Notes: generated from the letters alone by a model not told the origin. A DNA stretch of 64,000 nucleotides from Leguminivora glycinivorella (GCF_023078275.1 NC_062990.1:13841549-13905548); one strand, 5' to 3'; positions 39,957 to 51,802 are shown, numbered from the stretch's first letter. Numbers and translations: made by a program.

Positions 39957-40390
39957 CGGTGATATACCGGCATTTGCCACGACTCAAGGGAGCTTGGGGT
40001 CTGCTTAGAAATTAATCATAAGAATTGCCATCTGACCTTCTAATCCGAAGGGTAACTAGTTCTTATTGGGATTAGTCCGATTTCTTCACGATGCTTTCCT
40101 TCACTGAAAAGCTACTGGCAAATATCAAATGACATTTCGTCACTACTTTTAAAAATACTTGTATCTTCGTCTGTCTATGAAAAGAAAATTGTAGTAAGTA
40201 TGTATGGAATACATATAGACTTACTGCGTTTTAACTTTGAGGAGCAGCGTGAGATACGAGATTTTTTCAAAATAGTAACGATTTGTCACATAAGTTCTGA
40301 AAAACTCATTGGTACGAGCCGGGCCAGGGTTCGAACCCGTAACCTCCAAATTGAAAGTTTTACGGTCTTACCGCTAGCACAGTGTACTGA
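39957..40390 (-). mobile_element. tRNA-derived SINE-1, reverse, interrupted
   Basis: Tail GATATACCGGCATTTGCCAC on the left and tRNA-like head (CTCATTGGTACGAGCCGG, GGTTCGAACCCGTAAC, TTACCGCTAG) on the right; about 130 bp of unrelated sequence at 40143-40272. Confidence 0.8.
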
Positions 40391-40584
40391 AAATAGCTCT
40401 CGGTTACCTCACAGTAACTGCCTATCAAAGACGCGACCAGTCGACCTGTCATATCTCACTCATACAAGCATGGCACGCGTTCACCTACACGAGCTTAGAC
40501 TGCGTGCGTAGGAACGCGCCTTTTTCATATATTTGATCGCCATTGTCCGAGATGTGCCGCTAGGCCATCAGCACTTCGATTAGC

Positions 40585-40865
40585 TGTATGATATTATTTC
40601 CTTCATCATTATCATTCTCCTGCCCTGATCCCATTCATTTGAGGGCGGCATCATGTCTTCCGCTTCCATACCTCCCTATCATCCGTCATTTCATCATTCA
40701 CTTGCTTTCGCTTCATATCATCTCTCACGCAATCCATCCTTTTCCTCGGTTTTCCTCTCCCATTACTTCCTTCCACACTCATTGCAATGCCTTTCTCGTC
40801 ACATGACTTTCATCCCTTCGCATCACATGCCCATACCATGCCAGACGATATTATTTCCTTGAAAT
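40585..40865 (-). mobile_element. RTE-type LINE 3' fragment, decayed
   Basis: On minus the codons for WYGHVMRRDESHV can be seen, as in the 34.8 kb copy, followed by several stops. Confidence 0.65.
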
Positions 40866-41445
40866 ACGTAATATACGACCTATACTGCGTATTTCAAGGA
40901 AAATACGAAGTAGCTAGGTGTATGAGTAACAGGGCTAGTCCCTGTTACACATACAGATTTACCTATACGCAAACGTACAAACTACATCTTGTTATATAAG
41001 TTCAATAATGATGAATCGTAGTCCATTATAGTATTTATTCTTAACGGTGTCAGTAGTTTTTTGAGGTAAGTTCAATTTATTTATTTAATCTCTATAAATT
41101 TGATCCCCCTTTTCTTTCAACTTTTTGATGGCAAAACTTGAGTAGTTCATGTGCTCTGACAAATTGTATGTATGTATTATGTATGTAAATTTGATCAATT
41201 ATACAAACAAATAAAACTTAAGGTATTTATTTAATGCATTTATTTATTTATCACTTTTACACTTTTAATTTCTTGTCCTTTCTCTGTATAATAGGTACCT
41301 ACATATTAGAAACCTATTCAAATAGTGTTATTATCGAAAAAAATCCCGCTCTTCACTTGCGTTTGCATTTTTATTTTCTATAACCCATTTCACTGAGCCT
41401 CCATTATCCTAATCGCATTCCGTCACAAAACTCTTATATTTTCAG

Positions 41446-42287
41446 ATAATCACAATGAATTGGCTACTATGTCTGCTGCCTGTTATAGCCCATGCTCAAA
41501 TAGCCATCAACATTCAAGCATCAAAAGAAACCCCTGCCTCTTTCTTACACGCAACTGGTGTATACCACTCCATCATTACTGATAAAGATCAGAAAATATT
41601 CCATTTGAATAACGAAACACTAAAGAAAGCTATTTTTAATCTTACTGGGAAAGTACCTACAAATGTATATTTATATGGCCCGACACCTTGGAATGATTTG
41701 TATAAAACTTACTCTTGGGAGCCTGTCAAAACTATTATCAAACCACAAAGCATTAAAGTTATAAACATAGAAACTACTGAAGTTATTCTAGATAGCACAA
41801 ACATAACTAACAATGGCACTGCAGATAAAAAAGAAAAAGTTTCATTAATAGTTGATATTGTGAAAAATGTTACAACGTCTTGGAATCAAACAGATAAGTT
41901 TGCTGCTAAAGTTGATTATCATATTAGTGCCATAGGTATGACTGGACCTGATTTCCATATAAACTCTACTTATGGACAAACTTTACAGATAAAAATAATG
42001 ATATCGTAGAATCTCCAACTGTAAAGTTGACTTTAAAACCAAAATCAGTTGCTACTGTAGAATTTAAAGCCACTAACGTAACAGTAACTATAGAAGTTGA
42101 ATATTTGGTTACGCTAGATGGATATGTGGCTACGAATAATGAAGTCAAACTTAATGGACATCATTTTTGGGCGTATGACGTTAAGAATGTGTTGAAAGCT
42201 GCAGGGCTGCCAGTTTTTAGGAAAGAGAAACAGATTATCAGAGTACAATTTTGTACAGATAGCAAAATTGTTGTTGGTGATCATTAG
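41446..42287 (+). pseudogene. Secreted-protein paralogue 3 (single frameshift)
   Basis: Acceptor TTATATTTTCAG at 41445, ATG at 41455, signal peptide MNWLLCLLPVIAHAQ. Motifs: YGPTPWNDLYKTYSWEPVK and GHHFWAYDVKNVLKAAG; many N-x-S/T sites. A one-base frame change at about 41975-41990 separates the two halves; the second ends at 42287. Apart from that the frame is long and clean, so an uncorrected sequencing indel is a real possibility. Confidence 0.78.
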
Positions 42288-42639
42288 ATTTCTACAAACA
42301 TAGGTATAGACAGACAGTCACAGATTCAAACAAGAATTAAAGGAGAAGAAAAAATTGCAATATTATTGAATGGAAAAGACAGCAGAAAATAAGGAAGGGA
42401 GGCATCAAAATGGAATGGAAATAATAACTACAAAAAAGAGATTCAGAGATAAAAGAAATGAAGAGACAAGGACAATAGCAGGAATGGGAACGAAATGTCC
42501 TGACCATTATATCGACAAATTTTTGCACATATTTCCAGGAACAAACACTTAAAGCACTTCTTACTTCGATAAACTGTTATCTATCTCTATTTATTTTTGG
42601 AGTACATTTCAACAAAGTCATTACTCATTGAAATCAAAT

Positions 42640-42950
42640 ACATATATAAGTCCGTATAGACAGATAGTCTAAGAAAAAAACGTACCTCAGTACCATACAT
42701 AAAAAGGTAAGGTGGCCTAGATAGCATTACACCTATGAGGTATGCTCAGCTAGGTGGCGCTACTATTAATATTTGATGTTTTAACACATATCGAGCTAAT
42801 GATTGAATATGGACCAAATTGTCAAAACGGATCTTCAAAAGTTTTAAGCCTCTGTCCAGAGATGGCAGTCTATGCACTGTGATTAGAGGTACACATTTTA
42901 CTTCGACGTGCTTCGATAGTAACTCTCTATAATACTCGATCCTCTTTGTT
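42640..42950 (+). mobile_element. Interspersed repeat J, copy 2
   Basis: Same sequence as 23870-24185 (GTCCGTATAGACAGATAGTC; AATACTCGATCCTCTTTG). Confidence 0.75.
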
Positions 42951-43256
42951 GAAATACAAATGTGTTAAATAATAAAGTTGGCTTGAGTAAATAGTTACTA
43001 TTCTTTACCTCAAAATAAATATAAGAACGTGTTGTTTGTAATAAGTACCTCTACCGTAACTTTTTTACGTTACTTTATAGCGTAAAAGTCATAGAAATTG
43101 TATGTAATTTTTGGCTCTAGTAACATTCCGAGAACGCTGTTCACTTTCCTCATACAATGTCATTTTCCTTTATGTCAACGCCATAGTCTCAAATACTCAT
43201 GATAGCGAACTTAACATAAACATAGATTTAAAAACTACAAACAATTTTCAAAGTAT

Positions 43257-44294
43257 TTATATTATCGTAAATAACGTCACAAACAAAATACTAGTCACTG
43301 AGTTCTTTACAGCATTGTTTCCTTGTTGCTTCAACACTTTTGGAAAACCTTTAGATGTTAATTTCTTATTTTTGACCTCTCCTGTAACCCAATTGATATT
43401 TTCATCATCTGTTACATTTTTGACTGTAAATAAGCATTGAGTTTCACTATTCATCGCAAATACATTATCTCCATAAACATTTATAGAGCAATTTGTGTAA
43501 AATTCTATTCTTATTTCTTCGCTCAACCTTACACTATGTGGCATACCAGCTTCATCCATAATTGTTTTTATATCATAGTGCTCATAACCCCAGACATATG
43601 AGCTATCAAATTTAGCTAAAATATTTCCAGTTAATGTTGCTAAGTAATTTATCTGTATTAGAACTGTAACTTTAGTTGCACTTAAAATTGCTGTAGCATC
43701 TTTTTTTGCGCCTAAAGTTACACCAAAAGTAGCATTAACATTAGTATCCTTATTAGTTTCAGAAAAATCTCTTCCAAAATTTGATGCAATGCTCCAATTC
43801 TTATCAATGCTATTGACATCTATTATATGTAATATTTCCGCTGGAAATACATCTTTTTGTTTAAAAACACACGTTACATTATCCTCTATATTGCCTTTTA
43901 GTATTATTAATCGGGAATTTTCTGTTGCGTATTCATTATACGTCTGTACTTTGTTTAAAATAATTTCCTCTTGTATAACCTTAGTTTTAGTCCCGTTTGG
44001 TTTAAGAACTGTTTTCACTGGTTCTAGTTCATAGTTTTTATAAACATCGTTGTTACTATCAAGGAAAACTTCTGTTTGTAGTCCTGTTAGTGTGAATAAA
44101 GCTTTTTGTAGTAATTCATCTGTAATATGGAATAGTTCTCTATGGTTAGCGTTTAGGTCTCTTGTCTCAGATTGGCCGGTTGTTTGAACGGTGACTTCGT
44201 TTGAGTCGGAAACTTGGATGTGTATCTCTATTTGTGCGTGTGTCTTTGACAGAATAAATAGGATCACTGGTAGGAGTATACGCGCGTTGTACAT
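43257..44294 (-). CDS. Secreted-protein paralogue 4 (intact, 345 residues)
   Basis: Signal peptide MYNARILLPVILFILSKTHA, mature start QIEIHIQV as in paralogue 3 (QIAINIQ). The family core follows: YKNYELEPVKTVLKPNGTK near residue 80, beta-strand-like TKVTVLIQINYLATLTGN, then VWGYEHYDIKTIMDEAGMP. It is longer than its relatives and ends in SVTSILFVTLFTII, a hydrophobic tail that could be a GPI signal or membrane anchor. Several N-x-S/T sites and Cys in the second half. The ATG directly follows a 3' splice site (TTTACATTTTCAG). The only copy with an open frame throughout. Spherulin-2A-like label tentative; function unknown. Confidence 0.85.
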   Translation of the reverse strand: MYNARILLPVILFILSKTHAQIEIHIQVSDSNEVTVQTTGQSETRDLNANHRELFHITDELLQKALFTLTGLQTEVFLDSNNDVYKNYELEPVKTVLKPNGTKTKVIQEEIILNKVQTYNEYATENSRLIILKGNIEDNVTCVFKQKDVFPAEILHIIDVNSIDKNWSIASNFGRDFSETNKDTNVNATFGVTLGAKKDATAILSATKVTVLIQINYLATLTGNILAKFDSSYVWGYEHYDIKTIMDEAGMPHSVRLSEEIRIEFYTNCSINVYGDNVFAMNSETQCLFTVKNVTDDENINWVTGEVKNKKLTSKGFPKVLKQQGNNAVKNSVTSILFVTLFTII

Positions 44295-44357
44295 CTGAAA
44301 ATGTAAATGTAAAATGTTTAAATAATAATAAAATATTATTTCAACTACCTACAAGAC

Positions 44358-44501
44358 TATCCCCCTTATTCATAAACGTAGTCTAAAGTTATCACGCCGA
44401 TAAAGTTCGTTTGTCCTTTTCTACCACACCAATACGTCGGAAAGGGACAAACGAACTTTATCGGCTGATAACTATAGAGTACGTTTATGAATAAGGGGGT
44501 A
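44358..44501. mobile_element. Palindromic MITE family I, copy 2
   Basis: CCCCCTTATTCATAAACGTA and inverse; sits in the 5' UTR intron of paralogue 4. Confidence 0.8.
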
Positions 44502-44969
44502 AGCCTTTAGTATAGTTTTTGTCTAAAATGGCTGTGACATACGGACATGATGAAATTATAGCTGCCTATTCTAGGGTTCTGTTTTTAGCTACCTGACAAA
44601 TTTGAAATTATTATAGATCGGACCTTTGCCATTATGAACGTAAGAAACTCTCATACGAACCCTAAAAATTAAACCCTATATATCTCTGAAATTAAGTTAA
44701 AAGTGAGATTGAAAACATTCCTTCTACGTAGGTAATCTATAGCGTTGACAAAACGTTTAATTGCATATACCTACTTAAGCACGAGTTAGTTTACGAATTA
44801 ATTTATATACATAAATATCACCGATGTAAATCCTTGACAGCAAATGGCTACTAAAAAGTTTTTGATAATGTCACCTCTAAGAGAAATCTACGTTACACAG
44901 AATGACTACTATCAAAATAATATTCTTCTATTTTTATCCAAAACAATAAATTAAACATAAAATACTAAC

Positions 44970-45028
44970 CTTTTGGCCTTTCCTTACACAAAACAACACG
45001 CTTCACACCATAATACAAATACAACTGA
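44970..45028 (-). promoter_or_regulatory. Probable transcription start and non-coding first exon of paralogue 4
   Basis: Minus strand has an arthropod initiator-like ATCAGTTG at about 45028, then about 55 nt ending CAAAAG before donor GTTAGT at 44969. The intron would run 44969-44295 and end exactly at the ATG. Inferred from sequence only. Confidence 0.45.
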
Positions 45029-45540
45029 TCATCTTCAATCAATTTTAACTTAAAATGTATCTAAAATCAATCCAATACTAAAAGTCACTAAGAAATCTAT
45101 CAGTATCTTTAACAACGTCGTATCTTGCAAGTAAACCAATACTGATATACGACCTTTACTTTAAATATTCATTTGTTACTTATTTTGTTTAGTTTTCTAA
45201 ACAAACCATCCTTTTAAATGTTATTTGAGTCTTAAATACAAGATATAAGACTATTTTTTCCGCGTAGATCGTAAAGGTTTTTGGCGTATAACCAGTTTAA
45301 AGTCAAGGCTACCCATTCGGTAATGTTTATATAATATATAGGTAGCAAGCCTTAGTAAATGCCAGGCGGACAGAGTAATACAGGGTCAGATTTGATGACG
45401 TAAGAACTCCGCCGTTCATATTACAATTATATGCATTTTGATCACTTTTGCCAGTATTGCATTTTGCCACATTTTGTCTTTTTCGTAATTGAAAATCGGA
45501 TGTATGTAGAACGGATAGGTACCTATCCTATAAAGGCGCC
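45029..45540. other. Unannotated sequence upstream of paralogue 4
   Basis: AT-rich; likely holds the promoter of the 44.3 kb gene. No clear TATA box or other element identified. Confidence 0.35.
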
Positions 45541-45656
45541 AGTGGGAGTGTTTTAAATCGACACGAGTTACGAATTTCCTTTTTGCACGTGTATCGTACG
45601 ACGATTTGCAGTGCAGGTGGCCCTCCGAGTCCTCTTTTCCGCACTTGTAATGTACT
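45541..45656. mobile_element. MITE family A, partial copy
   Basis: GAGTGTTTTAAATCGACACG to CGCACTTGTAATGTAC. Confidence 0.7.
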
Positions 45657-45666
45657 AAGTAGGTAT

Positions 45667-45803
45667 AGTCGCCATCAGATATATAATAGCGCCCGAGGTA
45701 CTCAAAAATATCTGAACACGCCTGTAACGCCTAGGCAATAGAGGCGTGTTCAGATATTTTTGAGTACCTCGGGCGCTCTTATATATCTGATGGCGACTGT
45801 ACT
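45667..45803. mobile_element. Perfect hairpin MITE
   Basis: TAGTCGCCATCAGATATATA at left and its inverse at right; arms about 60 bp (GAGGTACTCAAAAATATCTG), loop around AACGCCTAGGCAATAG. Confidence 0.85.
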
Positions 45804-46024
45804 ACAGTATCCAAAAACACTTATGTATGTATTTGAAGTCTATTTTCCTTTTAGATAATATAAGTAGGAAAGGCAGGTAAGAAATAATAGTAAAAAAAAA
45901 CAGATACATGTATAGATGCTTTTATTTGTATAACAATATTGCTTTCAAATATCGTATAACAGATTTACTTTTACTACAATTTTATATTAAAGATAAAATT
46001 AGAAAATTTACTATTTTTGGCAAA

Positions 46025-46092
46025 ACTTGAACTTCGAACCTATTGAAGGACCGGTCCAATCCCTACCAACTGAGCTACCGAGGTTCACCAGA
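46025..46092 (-). repeat. tRNA-like sequence, probable SINE remnant
   Basis: Minus strand: CCTCGGTAGCTCAGTTGGTA (A box), CCGGTCCTTCAATAGG, GGTTCGAAGTTCAAG (weak B box). The arms do not pair well, so not a working tRNA. Confidence 0.45.
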
Positions 46093-46778
46093 ATCGTGAG
46101 AATTTTTACATTTTCATTTTTTGTTTTTACCTTTAATATAAAATGTGTAGTATTATTAGCCTGATAATAATAAGTTTATTGAGTTTTTGATCGCAAATAA
46201 TAACTAAAGGGGTTCAATGATAGATGTATATTTATTTACAATACATATTTTGTCGTTTCCAAGCAAAAGCTCCCAATTTCTTGCCATAAGATCGCTTTGA
46301 CAGCTTATTCGTATTAATATACAAGCGAATCTCGCCCATATGGGAACGTAGGACCTTTTATTACACTTCGACACATTGAGAACCTTCATTTGGATGTTGG
46401 TTGTTTTTTTTTTGGTGGGATATAATTGGTTTATGATAATAATTATGGAAGGAATCTACCAAAAGCGAATCAAAAGTAAAGTTGGCAGCAAAAGTACATC
46501 AAATATCTAACACAAACTTGTTTTGGAAAGAATATTCCCAATAAGAAAATCTACGTATGACGTTCTCAATAAAAGGTACCACATGGCCAATAACGATAAG
46601 GACGAAATTTGCTAGTTACCAGCACTTATTAAAGCGAAATTATAGTACCTTCTATTTAAACGACACATTGCCAGGAACCATAAGAGATTATGATGTTTTT
46701 TTATGACATAGTCCAGTATTTAGTCTTAAAGTTTCTTTTACAGAATTGTATGTTTTTGCTCATATGTATTTTTAAGGG

Positions 46779-47222
46779 CATTTTCAAAATTTGGGACACC
46801 CCAATTAGCGTAAGTTGTTAACAAAAATTAACTCACAGTCAGTTTTGTGACGATAATTAAGCATGAGTAGTAAAGGCCAGGTCAGAAGTACTCGAAACCG
46901 ACGAGCGTGTATGAGAAACGTTATGAAAGTGTGTGAAGCGAAAGTGATCAGGATCGTAGTAAATGGAAGTCCGTGATCTCTGCCTACCCCTCTGGGAAAC
47001 AGGCGTGATTGTATGTATGTATGTAATTAAGCGTGAAATTTTTATAAAAATATTGTTTTTGTGTTAATTACATAAACTTCAAGCGATAAACTACATTCAG
47101 AATGTGAAAAAAGTAAATTTTTAGACAGATTTTATGCTTAATTGTCGTCACAACTGACAGCGAGTTAATTTTTGTTAACAACTTACGCTAATTGGGGTGT
47201 CCCATATTTTGAAAATGCCCCT
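46779..47222. mobile_element. Palindromic MITE with a retroposon inserted
   Basis: GGGCATTTTCAAAATTTGGG and inverse at the ends; CTTACGCTAATTGGGGTGTC mirrored. An unrelated piece at about 46870-47028 ends in the GTATGTATGTA tail and is flanked by AATTAAGC on both sides. Confidence 0.75.
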
Positions 47223-47282
47223 ACGTCCAAAACAAGTTAATTTTATATTGATTTAGACTAACACGATTTGCACTCATAATTT

Positions 47283-47452
47283 CAGAACAAAACGGGACTT
47301 AATCGCGTAAACACTTACATTTATATTTGGCCCGACGTTTTGGAGTCTACCCGTGACCACGAACATAATGTGATGTTCGAAACGTCGGGCCAAATATAAA
47401 TGTAAGTGTTTACGCGATTAAGTCCCGTTTTGTTCTAAAATTATAAGTTAAT
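47283..47452. mobile_element. Penelope-type terminal hairpin
   Basis: AACAAAACGGGACTTAATCG ... CCGACGTTTTGGAGTC and, inverted, GTTCGAAACGTCGGGCC ... CGATTAAGTCCCGTTTTG. The arms are nearly perfect. Confidence 0.65.
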
Positions 47453-48104
47453 TTTATCTGTGTGTAGATAATTTAACGTCTTACTACTTTTGCTGAATCC
47501 AGATAGGTTTAAAATTACAAATCAAAGTTTCAGCTAGCATTATAAATAATACAAAAGAATTAAATAAATTTAAAGCTATTTATAACTAAATTACATTACA
47601 ACTAGTAGGTGATTTTTAAGGCGAGATATTCTCAGAATTATTTCGTGGTATTTTCTATTTGATCTAACCATTTTTTTCTAATGATATTTCACAATTAAAT
47701 AAGTTCGAAATAGTAACAGAAAATACCAAAAATAAGCCTGGTCGTACTTCGCCTAAAGTTGCTTTACGGGTCATCCATATACTACGTCACAATTTGTCTA
47801 ACGCAATTAATGAATGTCACCTTATCAGATAATCTTAATTTGTTTATTTCAGGCTGTACATTATGGTCTAGTTACAAAAAGAACGTTTTAAAGGCCAGTT
47901 GTACAAACGTTCATTATCAAATGCATTTATAGCATTTCATAATATCTGAGTAGATCAGATTTGACTGCTTATGCTAAAATAGATGGCGCTATGCTTAGAA
48001 TCTGTGCCTGAAGCACTGGTATGTACCACCAAAAGCGAAAAGTGAAAAGAGACTAAGCGATGAGCTTTCGGCCATAGAAACGAACAAAAGGTAGTCACTC
48101 CCGT
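47453..48104. other. Unannotated intergenic sequence
   Basis: Nothing recognised apart from a short GTCATCCATATACTACGTCA piece related to the element at 56566. Confidence 0.35.
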
Positions 48105-48740
48105 GTAAATAGGAAACTTGACTGTACTTAAAATAAGTACATTACGATACAAGTGCGTAAAAAAGGAAGTTCGAAACGAGTGGCGATAAATTAAAACACG
48201 ACCGAAGGGGGTGTTTTAAATCGACACGAGTTACGAATTTACTTTTCGCACGTGTATCACGTGTTTTTCAGTACAGATGGCCCTCCGAAGTTTCGACCTG
48301 GCATATAATGAACCACTTCTCGCACTAGTGCGTAAAAAAAACACCATCTGTACTGAAAAATATTTTTCGCACTAGTGCGTAAAAAACACCATCTGTACTG
48401 GAAATTCGTAACTCGTGTCGATTTAAAACACTCCCTTCGGTCATGTTTTAATTTATCGCCACTAGTTTAGAACTTCCTTTTTTACGCACTTGTATCGTAA
48501 TGTACTATTATACCATGCACGAAATAAAGCATCAGATAAATGTAAGAAAAACATGGATAGACGTTATTTTTAAATAAAAATTCTATTTAATAAGTCAGGT
48601 AGTAATATATAATGTAACTGAGTCGACCGTGACGTCACTCAATTCGATTTCATATTAATCCCATAAGAGCAAGACGTTTGAAATTCGTTTTGACAGTTCT
48701 TAAAAAGAAGCTGATGTGACTAGGAGGCAAGTAGCTTATA
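48105..48740. mobile_element. Interspersed repeat B, copy 2, with MITE A inside
   Basis: Repeat B flanks at 48105-48137 and 48510-48740; family A MITE at 48138-48505 with an extra inner duplication (CGCACTAGTGCGTAAAAAA twice). Confidence 0.78.
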
Positions 48741-49539
48741 AAAGAGACGCGATGATAGCGCTAGCGAGTAGTTTGTCGCCGAGCGATGAACTATAACTCG
48801 CTCGCTCTCTTATTTACATGGGAGCGACAATCTTTTGTTCGTTCCTATTGCCAATACCTCATCGCTAACTCGATTTATGGGTAAGCATTTATGCTGAAGC
48901 GGGACCATTTCGTGGTAAACCCGACATACTTTTTTTTTTCTTGGCTTATTTTTTGTAATTATAAAAATTACTTATGTAAATAATTTATGTGGTTACCATG
49001 AATAAACTATTGAATCTGAATCTTTGGGTGGGACCAGTGCCTGAAGTGTTAACTTTTTAATTTTTGCACCATTTATTTTAGCAATAGAAATATATTGACT
49101 ACTAAAATCATAACCATCCTCAAATTTTCATTTATGATTCTTCATTTCTTAAATAAAAAAATCATAAAATTTCTTAAATGGTTTAGTGAAACTATTGGCC
49201 AAATGACTACCATATCATATGTATGTATAGATACGTCAAGTCTACTTTAGTAGATTCGCAATGAAAAATTTATATGAAAATCTTCATACAAACAATAACA
49301 GCTTATTGCTCTTTAATTAAAATATACAAATTTTAAAGATATTTAAAAACACATTTAATCACCAGATTTTAAAGCTAACAACATGACGACAAATTATATG
49401 ACGTAAGCAAAATATTTACATTGTAATATTATATTAATATTACATATTTATGATTAACATCGTTTATACCAGAGAGGGAAACAGGCACATGGAGTGTAGA
49501 TTTTCTCCTTTCCTTATCTAAAATAGATTTGGAATTAAA

Positions 49540-50365
49540 TCCTGACCAGAAATATATAACTACGCGCCATATTGTGGAATTTCATTAAAACTATTTTCTT
49601 CATACTAAACTGAGCTGTCACCGCATACATCAGAACAGCGCCCTCTTGACAATAGGCGAGACGACAAAAAAAAAACTATTTAGTCCGTTAGGTTTTTTGA
49701 ATATTGTATAACTAGCTTTATTTATAGTGTGTGAACCTGCCTTAGAAATCTATATTATTTATGGTCATGGTTCGTTAATATTTCTTGTATGTGGGTAGCT
49801 TTTGCACATTGTAATTTTTCCTCAGTCACCCGTTGACCATGGACGCTGTAGTGTTCGAAATGTCGGGATGAATTGTAACACCCTTCATTTCAACGTATAT
49901 CCATGGTATATAATATTCTTGTTTTGCACATTGTAATTTTTCCTCGGTCACCCGTTGACCACGGACGCTGTAAAGTGTTCGCAACGTCGGGATGAATTCT
50001 AAATTCATTATACGCGATTTAATCCGTTTCCATAGTTTTATTTCATGAGTAACTATCGCGGTAACCGAAGACAATATTCCGTTAGGTAGATTATTAAAAA
50101 AATTTGGGACAAATATTTTTTATTTTTTCTCGTAAACGAACAATGACGAAGGTGTAGTGTTGAAGTTTTGCTTTAACGCCTAGGTACAATTTCTACTTAA
50201 AAGTGACGTCACAAGCTCACTCTGGAACTTTGATGCCCTATATCTTTGTATTTTTTTCCAGTGTGTCCAGTATTTTGGACGATCTAACTGACGGACTAAA
50301 AAGAATATCATTATTTTTATGTAGTCTTCATCCCTATAGTCATATATTTCTGGTAAGGCTTTATG
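49540..50365. mobile_element. MITE family H, copy 2, split by a Penelope-like insertion
   Basis: Left part AATCCTGACCAGAAATATAT to 49663, right part GTCATATATTTCTGGTAAGG at 50338-50362; about 670 bp lies between. Confidence 0.7.
49682..50090 (-). mobile_element. Penelope-like terminal region, tandem copies
   Basis: Two copies of the terminal sequence (TTTTCCTCAGTCACCCGTTG and TTTTCCTCGGTCACCCGTTG; GTCGGGATGAATT). TCCGTTAGGT occurs at both borders (about 49682 and 50087) and looks like a target-site duplication. Confidence 0.72.
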
Positions 50366-50454
50366 TGTTATAGGTATCACATGACGTGGCAAATAGGGTA
50401 CAATATAGTCTGTATCTTTAGGTATTACAATAAATGTAAACAAAATCTACCCTC

Positions 50455-50860
50455 AAAAGTAGTGTCCGACGCGACCGAAACCGAAAGTTCGGTCCAGGCT
50501 CTAGTTTCGGCCGAAACCGCAACTTTAGAAAATTTGTTAAAGTCGTCAAAAAAATGTAATACTAGATCCTACTCATAGTCTTGTATAATATGTAAGTTTT
50601 TTTTTAGTTCACTATTTGTATTTTTTTTTTTTACTCTTATCACCTTATCAGGAACTTTAAAATCCTGAAAAATGATCCCAACGCGATCCAAAAGTATAAT
50701 TGTGTCGCTTAAATTTAAACTTGGGTAAATCCATTCCGGTCGAAAGATTCGGCCATTTGTTGGCCGAAACCAAAACTACGGCCGAAACATGATTTTTTGG
50801 CCGAAACCGAACCTTCCGTCGGTCACAACTCAAAAGGCTGTTTAAGCGATTTGACGGTAA
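50455..50860. mobile_element. CGGCCGAAACC-rich repeat
   Basis: Many copies of GGCCGAAACC / GACCGAAACCG, mirrored left and right. No ORF. Confidence 0.5.
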
Positions 50861-50926
50861 ATGAAAACATGACACGAGCAAATAAGAACGCTAAAGACAG
50901 GCTTTTATATTTCGTTGGTTAACACT

Positions 50927-51070
50927 TTCGCAACCGAGACCCGCCTAGTGGGCACTCGTGAACTTTGCTCAGATGCCGAGGAACCCGCTAGGCGGGTTCT
51001 CGCCATACAAGCGGGGAATCACGACAGGTTACTGAAGTCGTGCGCCATTTTTGTCTGCTAGTGAATGTGT
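50927..51070. mobile_element. Palindromic MITE family N, copy 1
   Basis: GTTAACACTTTCGCAACCGA left, GTGAATGTGTTAAC right, with CCCGCCTAGTGGGC and CCCGCTAGGCGGGTTCTCG inside. Copy 2 is at 58084-58540. Confidence 0.75.
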
Positions 51071-51675
51071 TAACCGGGAAATATAACTAGCCGAAAATAT
51101 ACAAACTGTTTACATTTTTTAAGTACCTAAAAATACAGAGTAGGAACATACAGGTGTAACACGAGTAAACTGAATAATTTTAAAGCGTATTCGTCATCAT
51201 ATAAGAGTAAAATGTCATATAAATCCGATTTCGCCTACTTTAAGAGTTATAAGCATTAAAATAAATAACTATTATTATTTCTCAGAAGAAAAAGCTATTT
51301 TGATAGCGATTATGCCGTTATCGGACATAATCTAACTATTCTCGTTGATAGATGTCATAAAATAACTAGTAACTCATTGAAAAAAGTATTTTAAGAAAAA
51401 ATGTAAACTTTTATTTTAAGTGTCAGTTCTACGAATAACATTTAGTTTTTATGTAAAATACATCCAAATAAACTAAAAAAAAATACCATTTTTTTTTTGC
51501 GAAATTTGCTTGGCTTCATATAACATTTTATCTTTATTTTGCCGTACGAAATGCGTAGTTAAAATCTTTGCGGTTCTCTCATGTCACACCGTGTATAATG
51601 TAGTAGTTAGCGTCCAAATTCGTGGCTTTCTTACAAAAGGGTCCCTAAGCTTCAATTGCAAGGCCCTTTACATCT
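51071..51675. other. Unannotated intergenic sequence
   Basis: AT-rich; no gene seen. It may include the polyadenylation region of RTF1 (minus strand). Confidence 0.35.
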
Positions 51676-51802
51676 GGGGCCCATTTCTCGACGCTACAAG
51701 TTACAATTTACAAGCGGCAGTCACTGTCTAATATGACAAGTTGGAAAGAGACTTCTGCTTGTTTTTAATTTGTAAATTTCAGTTTTTGAGAAATGGGCCC
51801 CT
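51676..51802. mobile_element. Palindromic MITE family K, copy 2
   Basis: GGGGCCCATTTCTCGACGCT and inverse-like GAGAAATGGGCCCC. Confidence 0.78.

Noticed and set aside
39698..40015. 105-codon frame rich in Arg
   Set aside because: Overlaps a palindromic repeat (TCCGACATCCGATATCGGAT type, also at 57935-58055) and the tail of a reverse SINE.
40588..40862. Ser/His/Pro-rich frames on plus
   Set aside because: Antisense of a decayed RTE-type LINE tail on the minus strand.
50180..50443. 87-codon minus frame
   Set aside because: Crosses the border of a Penelope-like insertion and a MITE end; no motif.
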